Assembly: GCA_037974965.1 (NCBI GenBank)
Contig: JBBPFI010000012.1
Span: forward strand, 620,001-684,000
Direction: 5' to 3'
DNA length: 64,000 nucleotides
From: Dacryopinax spathularia
Lineage: Eukaryota > Basidiomycota > Dacrymycetes > Dacrymycetales > Dacrymycetaceae
The stretch's first letter is position 1, and each line of letters opens with the position of its first letter. Below are positions 57,816 through 64,000 of this stretch, piece by piece. The notes beneath the pieces are model-generated. The model saw nothing but the letters and a program-made list of their open reading frames with translations. It was not told the origin of the DNA and searched no databases. The position numbers and the translations under genes were made by a program.

Positions 57816-58253
57816 ATAGTCTGCGCGGACCGGCGCGGCCCTCTCAGCTTCCGGTGAGCTGATAGCCTGGCGTGTGGCGCATGCACCGCATTTCTCTCCA
57901 GCTCTTCCATTGCAGCTACTGTATCTTTAGTACATCGCTAGGGTAGGGATTTATGCAACACGACACCACACAATGGCGTGCGGTATCTTGCCTCCACAGA
58001 GGAGAATCAAGCAGTTGCCCGCAAGGGGGCGATAACAGTAAAGAGTTAAGGATATGTGAGGGTTTCTGAAGCGATCTGGTAGGCGAGAGAAACGCGATGG
58101 TGAAAAGCGTGGGAGACGACGCAGGGTAAGATGAAGGTTTGAAGTACACAAACGAGGGAATAGTATGCTTGGAAAAAAAATGCAAATGAAGCAGCTCGCA
58201 TGGGCTCGTAGAATGATTGGATACCTCTCCTCTTCTCCTGGATCAGGTCGCCC
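57816..58253. other. Convergent 3' flanks
   Basis: These 438 bases lie between converging stop codons. Short frames exist on the minus strand without motifs. Nothing else is recognised. Confidence 0.4.
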
Positions 58254-60952
58254 TCACGCACCGATATTCATCGGGTCCGGAGAGGCCGGTTCAGACTCCA
58301 TCTTCACATCGGCCAGATCATGCCTGCTCCCACTCCCGCTCCCACTACCATTCGTGAGCGTCCTCGACCCCGCCGTACCACCAATATCCATATCCACGTC
58401 CTCCTTCGCCGCCGCCGGTGCACTCACACCGACGCTCTCCACTTCCGTAGGCGCCTTACTCGTTTCCCGCGAAACATCATCGCTCTCCGTCCTCCCCCCC
58501 TGCGCTGCCCTCCCCGCCCCCCCAGCACTCGCCCTGCTCTTCCTCGGCCTCCTCCGGATATCCGGCGGGTCCGGAATCTCCAGACTCCCATGCGCGTCAA
58601 CCGGCTCAACAGCATAAAACCAGTACCTGCCCGATCTTTTCCCCTTCGGTGCCTCGACTGCAATCTCGTTCTCCCTCGGCTTGGCTAGCCCGCCGAGCGA
58701 GCGGAGCTGTTCTTCTTTCCGTTTTTTGGCGAGGCGGACAGAGTCGAAGATGGCTTGGGCGCCGAGCTCGTCGTCGTCTAGCTCTAGGGCGGGGGTGATG
58801 GGCTCTGTCGAGCGGGGGGGCTCGCTAGGGGTGCCGTTCGTGAGTGGTGATGAGGGGCCCGCAACACTCGATGAGCGGGGTTGGTCGTCAAGGGATGGAC
58901 CGCCAAGGCGGGAACTCCGACGCTCGCCACGCCATTCCCTTCCCCTACTGGGCTCCTCTTCAATGGCCTTGCGGGCATTGGCGGCACTTAGCCGCCCGCT
59001 GGATCGGGTGGGTAGAGGCGCGGTGCGGGAAGAACGTCGACGTTTCGCGTCGGGCTCGTCGGAATCGTAGTTATCCGCCTCGTCATCATCAGCCACAAAC
59101 TCGTCCCCGTCCGGTGCGTCTTCGTCCTACCGTCGCGCGTAAGCAAACGAACAGAATAGGGTAGGGTAGGGTAGCGTAAGGAGGTAGGGTGGGAAAGTGA
59201 GGGGGGGAAGGACTGACCTCGCTCAACGCGTCATACACGTACCGCGGACGGGCGGTCTGCCTCCGCGTCCGCGTCTCCCGAAGCTCGTGTAGGGCGATAT
59301 AGTTCTGCCTCACTTCAAGCTGCTTTCGTTTCTTTGTCTGGCGCTGTCATATCACCCGCGGCATTAGCATCCTGCGCTCTCTCCTTCACAATGCAAAATA
59401 GGGAATAGGCACGGATCTCGAAAAGACGAAGAAGAAGGGGTTGCGAATGGGGGATTTGAGGGGAATGGAGAGCGCCGCACGGATCTCGATCCACTGTATT
59501 GGCACGGGCGGGGGTGTAGACGACCCATGTCGTAAACGCGGCCTCGCGCGGGTCCCATCACGACGGGTCCAAATAGCCCCATCCCGCACCCGGCCAGACC
59601 CACAGCACCCGGCCAAATAGAGTCCTTGACCCAAGAGTCCTTGACCGAGGCAGCAGCCCACGGAGACCCAGAGAGCGCGAGCAACAAGACGAGAGGTTGA
59701 AATAAGAGGAAGTTTGGGGGGCGGGGACTCACGATCTCCTCCAGCTCAACCTTCGGCAACACGTCCTCCCTCAGCCGCTTGACCATCCCCCTCATAGAAT
59801 TCTCCCATTTCGTGACCGGATGCTTTGCGGGCGCCTCTGCTCGATCCGCGTCGAGCTTTTCGAGCTGGGCTTCGAGTCGCTCGATTTCGGCTTTGAGCTC
59901 TTGGGAGGAGGAGGTGAGGGTTATGAATGGGCAGACGTTCTTCCAGGGGTTGCCGGAGCGGTACATGCGTCCTGAGTCTGTTGCGCGTAGTTAGCATCAG
60001 ACACAGCATTAGACCTTCGAACACAGAAGAGCAGAAGAGAGCAGAGTAGAGTGAACTGGAAGGAGGAGGGAAGAGACGCACAATCCAAAACCCAGTACCT
60101 CCGCCGATCCAGATCCAGCCCAATAGGCTCAACCACAATCGTTTCCCCCAAGTCCACCGGCTCGGGCGCAGGCTCCTTCGGCTTCGTCTGGTACTTCGTT
60201 GCGTCCCTCACGGCGCGGATCTTCTCCCTCACACCGGGGTCGGTGACTAGTGCCCAGTCGACTAGTTGTCTTAGGATGTCCAGCTGGTGCAGAACATATG
60301 TCAGCTTGCGTTTTGAGCGGGCAGGAGGTGGGAGAGGAAGGAGGGCAGGAGGTGGAAGGCTGGATGAGAGGAAGAGAGTAGCGCACCTTAATCCCCCAAG
60401 GAGCAGCAAAGAAGTCCTCCACCCCCTCCAGCGGGTTCCGCATAACCTTATTCCTAATATCATACCACATACACTCCATCTTCCGTTCCGAAGCGAGCGT
60501 CGCGAGCGTGCGGGGGATATTGGCGGCGCTGTGGTGGTTTGTCAGCCTGTGCTCCTGGACCTACGAAGGAGGGTGAGGTAGGGAGGAGAGGGACGCACTC
60601 GATCCGGGAATGCGTGTTGGGGCGACACATCTTCATCAGTGTTAGTACGACCGTTTCCAGCACAGGTGTATGTTCAGGCAAGAGGATCGCATCCTCCAGA
60701 CTACCCACAAACTACCAGTCAGCTTCCCTCTTCATCAGCCAGGAGGGAGAAGAGAGGGACGCACTCCATAACACTCTCCAACCCCTGCGTCTTCTGCACC
60801 ACATGCGGGACAAACTTGGTCAGAAACGCCCAGACATAGGCCGTCTCCCATCGATCACGAGGATGTTCAGGCTCCGGAGGGGGCGCTTTCTCTTTCTTCT
60901 CTTTTGCTTGTTGGGGCGGGGGGTGGGAGGAGCCGTTCGCTGTGGATGGCAT
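58254..60952 (-). CDS. DDT/WHIM chromatin-remodelling accessory protein (RSF1/CECR2-like)
   Basis: Seven exons (about 60761-60952, 60599-60711, 60387-60528, 60082-60283, 59733-59977, 59218-59343, 58254-59126) give about 630 residues. After a Pro/Lys start, a DDT-type helical region runs from RDRWETAYVWAFLTKFVPHV through HTPVLETVVLTLMKMC. WHIM-like motifs follow: LDILRQLVDWALVTD (WHIM1) and VEPIGLDLDRRRYWVLDYSGRMY (WHIM2). Then a coiled coil (ELKAEIERLEAQLEKLDADR) and an acidic, Ser/Arg-rich tail with RSSRTAPLPTRSSGR. Such proteins are the large partner of ISWI ATPases. The donor of exon 1 is uncertain: frame needs the weak GTCCCT at 60760 rather than GTGCGT 4 nt earlier. Intron 5 (59344-59732, 389 nt) is 6-8 times the local norm. 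Confidence 0.82.
59629..59653 (+). repeat. Short direct repeat in a long intron
   Basis: The word AGAGTCCTTGACC occurs twice in a row within the 389-nt intron of the DDT/WHIM gene. A CACCCGGCC pair lies just before it. Confidence 0.55.
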
Positions 60953-62063
60953 CGTCGCTTTCTCCTACGTGGGAGGAGGGAGGGAGTAGGGTGGATATAT
61001 GCGGTGTTGTTGTTCGCAGAGAGGGGGAGGAAGGGAGGAGGGGGAGCGATCAGGGCGCGTCGCGCCCCGCTTCTTGGGTTGCTTCGGTGAGTTGATCTGG
61101 GCTGGCCTTGTCGTCTCGCTCGAGCCAGTCGCGTCCTTCAAGCCTCGCTCTCTCTCTCTCTCCGATGTTCAGTCGCTGTCCGATATACGGCCTAACCAAC
61201 CGGTAGTACGCGGTAAAGAGTAAAGAACGAGAGGCGCAGGAAGTCCGACGAGTGACGCCGAAGTGATGAGAGGACTCCAAGGAGGAAGGAGCAAGAGGGA
61301 AGTGAACGACGCGTGCGGAAGCTATGTCTCCCCCCTCCTTTGCTAGTCTTGGGTTTCTGTTTAGTCTCTGAGCGGGACTAGCTTGGGGAGACTAATTGTT
61401 GACCAGTAAGAAAAAGCTAGGGTGCGGTACTAGTTGGTTGCGTAATGTAGGAGCGCGCCGCGCCGCGACTCCAGGAGCAGCTTCGAGTGTTTCTGGAGCC
61501 CGCCGGGTCTGCTTGTTCGCCTCCGAGTCGCGAGAGCAAACGGTGGGTGGGGTTGATCACGCACTGGGCTGGGGAGGGACTACTGTTAGGGCTGCCTTTA
61601 TACGCTTTCTTACTAGTGACTGGGGCCGCCTCGTAAGACCCGACCCGGGCGCGGCCTTCACTCAACGGTGTGACTCCGTGCGCAATCACCACCAGCAAGG
61701 CTCATGGGAGTGCCCGCGCCCAGTACACTGGCTGGCTAGCTGGTACTGCGGCTGGTCCGTGCGCGCCGTGCGCCATCAGTGCATTCCCGCTATTTCGGCC
61801 ACGAGGTCGTGCGTGTATCTATAGCTTAGGAGTAGCGTGGGCCTGCAGCGGGGTTCCGCGCACGGGCCACTCGGGCCAGGCCGTGCGGGCGCGGCAATTG
61901 GCGGGGCGGAAATTGTATGGGTGACTGGATGACAATGACATACTTGACTTCAATTCAGATCATCACAATCTAATCATACCACCATTCACTTTCTTCACTT
62001 AGACCAACTTTACACCTTAAACTGTGGACTGATACATCGTACTTGAACTTCAGAGGACGAGGT
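60953..62063. other. Intergenic stretch with CT microsatellite
   Basis: About 1.1 kb between a minus-strand start codon and a minus-strand stop codon. It contains GGATATATGCGG at 60993-61004 (41 nt before the DDT/WHIM ATG) and an 18-nt CT run near 61146-61163. A GC-rich part (61440-61900) has only motif-free frames. The AT-rich end (61920-62060) is the 3' flank of the DUF7721-type gene. Confidence 0.45.
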
Positions 62064-63404
62064 TTACATAAACTTGGAGGCCTGGACGATTCATTAGTTA
62101 GGCGTTCAAGTCGATAGGGAAAGAGGAAAGCGTACCATCCCCATCAGGCCGCTGAGTCCGCCGGAGTTTCCACCGCCGATCGCGCCCGAGAACTTGGACT
62201 GCGAAAGCGTCATGTCAGCTTCTACTTTACCAAAACCGGAACCAGAACACATAAACACTGGGAAAGACGGGCATGGCGAAACGGCGGCGATAGAAAAGAA
62301 ATAGGAAGGAAGTGTAGCGCACCTGAACAAGCAGCTTAACGATCGTCATTCCCGCACTCTGGATCGCATCCTGCTTGGACCCTCCAGCCCCGCCTCCAGC
62401 CTGGTCGAACAACTTCGAGGCTTCGGACATGGCCATGCTCACAAGTGTGGACTGGGACGTGCCCTGCCCGCCGCCGCCGGAGGTGAACTGCTTCAGGACC
62501 TATGTGCATATATGCAGTCAGCGGGTGTGGGGTTGTAGGTCGGTGCGAGAGGGTGTACCTGGAGGGCAGCGGCGCCGCCGATCCCGCCGGCGTCGAGGTT
62601 GGAGGCGTTACCCTGTCCATAAGCCTGCTGATGGGCTGCAACACAGTCAGCATCGACATTCTTTCCACATCAGGTCAAAGAAAGGCAGGGTGCGTTAAGC
62701 AGATGGGAGTGGATGGGAAGGAATAAGGTATGGAACGCACCCTGCTGCACACCCTGCTCGTCCACAGGCTGGGTATGCTCCTGCGAGTTGTTGTTGATGA
62801 AGCTCATCGCTTGGCTGAAGAGGTTCGAGTCGCCCGAGTCGCCCGCGAAGTTGGAGGCTTGGTTGACGATCTCGTGCTGGTTCACTGTCGCGCACACAAG
62901 GTGTCAGCATCACTTCTACACCTCCAGAGACGGGAACAAAAGAGGAGGAGGATAGCAAGGGGAGGATTGGAGAGGAGGGAAAGGATGAGGGAAAGGAGAG
63001 AGGACGTACGTTGTACACCAGGAGCATTCTGATGATCAGGAGCATTCCACTGACTCCCGCCCTGGACGCTATACTGCTGGTCCTGGCCCTGCCCCTGCTG
63101 ACCACCTTGGTAGCCACCCTGCTGACCGCCTTGGTAGTCCTGGCCGCCTTGCTGGTAGTTCTGCCCGCCTTGCTGCTGGTAGTCCTGTTGACCGCCCTGC
63201 TGCTGGTACTGGTTCTGACCCTGGTTTTGGTTCTGGTCCGAGTTCTGCGAGTTCTGGTAGGCTTGCATGCCTTGTTTGGCTAGGTTGATGAAGTTGTCCT
63301 TTGTGCATCATCAGTACACTGTTCAGTACAACGCGAGGGAGAGACGAGGGTGGAGAGCATGGGGGGAGACGATATTAGGAGGGGGGGGAGGGGGGACGTA
63401 CCAT
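62064..63404 (-). CDS. Gln/Gly-rich DUF7721-type fungal protein
   Basis: Seven exons (63402-63404, 63010-63298, 62741-62884, 62559-62635, 62323-62499, 62136-62198, 62064-62081) give 256 residues. After DNFINLAKQGMQAY the N-terminal part is a Gln/Gly/Asn/Tyr-rich prion-like stretch (GGQQDYQQQGGQNYQQGG). The conserved part follows: HEIVNQASNFAGDSGDSNLF, NNNSQEHTQPVDEQGVQQ, NASNLDAGGIGGAAALQVLK, SMAMSEASKLFDQAGG and SKFSGAIGGGNSGGLSGLMG, ending in MASKFM. This matches the fungal family formerly named beta-flanking protein; function unknown. Exon 1 codes only for the start methionine and exon 7 for five residues. The frame without exon 1 would lack a suitable ATG before residue 12. Confidence 0.88.
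62505..62516. repeat. TGCATATATGCA palindrome in an intron
   Basis: A perfect 12-nt palindrome lies between the GCTGAC branch point and the ATAG acceptor of intron 4 (62500-62558) of the DUF7721-type gene. Confidence 0.65.
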
Positions 63405-64000
63405 TCTGACTTAATCACTGTAGCAAGAGGAGCGGGGTTCGAGTATTGAGCAGTAGAAGATGGTGGACAAGAAGAAAGAGCAAAGCGCAGAAAGGTCCCC
63501 ATCGGATACGCACGATCCGAGCCTCGCGCTCCCCTGCCCTCAACACGAGCGGCGGCACGGCACGTTTAGGGCATCGAAGGTTCCGCCAAGGGACTAAGGG
63601 GTCACACTGCTGGGTGAGAGGGTGGGATGGGTGATGCCGTCATTGAGTTGATTGTGAGACTAGCGCGTTTTGGGGGGTTCTAGTCTACGCTACCACACAA
63701 CTAACTACCCATACAACCCACCATACTGCACTAAGCTGACTATCTTGCTGGAAATTTGCACGTGGGTTGTCGGTGCCACGGACCGTACCATACCTGATGG
63801 GCGGCGATATGAGCGATATGAGGGAGGGAGGGAGCTGATGACCGCCCCGCAATCGTCATGTGATGTCACTCCCCATCGTTGCTGCTGCGCGTCGTGCGGG
63901 CTTGGCCGAGGAAGGAAGGAAGATCTTCGGCTCCGAGGCAATAAGGAAGATCTTCGCCTCCGACTAGGTCGGTTCCGGGCGGAGTCCAGGCGATCGCTCT
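63405..64000. promoter_or_regulatory. Upstream region of the DUF7721-type gene
   Basis: The region holds that gene's promoter, but no TATA box or named site is visible. Its right end carries the duplicated palindromic word described separately. Confidence 0.4.
63916..63963 (+). repeat. 21-nt direct repeat with GAAGATCTTC palindrome
   Basis: Two copies of AAGGAAGATCTTCGSCTCCGA (63916-63936 and 63943-63963) differ at one base and are separated by 6 nt. Each contains the perfect palindrome GAAGATCTTC. Paired palindromes about 27 nt apart suit a dimeric factor site. Confidence 0.7.

Noticed and set aside
59157-59175. Telomere-like GGGTA run
   Set aside because: Only about three units lie inside an intron of the DDT/WHIM gene, with unit GGGTA rather than the usual TTAGGG.

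Overview
The window is nuclear DNA of a filamentous or yeast-like basidiomycete fungus. The genes carry several short introns each (mostly 40-65 nt) with GTACGT, GTGCGT or GTGAGT donors, CTGAC/CTAAC-type branch points and CAG/TAG acceptors. The DNA is GC-rich, intergenic gaps are short, and the gene set is typical of Agaricomycotina, probably Tremellomycetes; that placement is inferred from gene style, not from a marker gene. I rebuilt exon structures by hand so that exons join in frame and restore family motifs. I see no rRNA, CRISPR array, prokaryotic operon or recognisable transposon or virus-like element.

Layout. 0.5-11.8 kb: Nop6-like RRM protein (+), Snx4/Atg24 sorting nexin (-), Ptm1/GOST seven-TM protein (+), Rab geranylgeranyltransferase beta BET2 (+), an aldo-keto reductase (+), and a UbiB-family mitochondrial kinase-like protein of the Cqd1/ADCK2 type (+). 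12-16.5 kb: tRNA-Asp(GTC), a short degenerate tandem repeat, and an unusual trio: two small paralogous genes of unknown family flanking a FAD-dependent oxidoreductase on the opposite strand. 16.4-18.9 kb: a gene-poor stretch with one promoter-like, possibly spliced unit. 18.9-26.3 kb: a 2,396-residue disordered Ser/Pro-rich protein (-). 27-31.5 kb: an uncertain spliced unit, a PA28gamma-type proteasome activator (-), and 2 kb with little I can support. 31.5-37.1 kb: an alpha-glucoside/hexose-type MFS transporter (+), APC/C subunit Cdc23/APC8 (-) and Rev7/MAD2B (+) head to head. 37.2-46 kb: ribosome-biogenesis factor Utp14 (-) and a 1,583-residue alpha/beta-hydrolase with a huge disordered N-terminus (-). 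47.9-52 kb: a PlsC-type acyltransferase (+), a one-TM coiled-coil protein (-) and Tim8 (-). 52.8-64 kb: a DHX29-like DEAH/DEVH helicase (+), a DDT/WHIM chromatin-remodelling accessory protein (-) and a Gln/Gly-rich DUF7721-type protein (-).

The genes do not form one pathway. Themes recur: ribosome assembly and translation (Nop6-like, Utp14, DHX29-like), membrane traffic (Snx4, Ptm1, BET2), mitochondria (Cqd1-like, Tim8) and cell-cycle/protein turnover (APC8, Rev7, PA28gamma). The most unusual observations are a recurring palindromic GCGCATATATGC-like element in introns, leaders and 3' flanks; the paralogous pair around the oxidoreductase; a 5-nt micro-exon; and an exon that codes for the start methionine alone.
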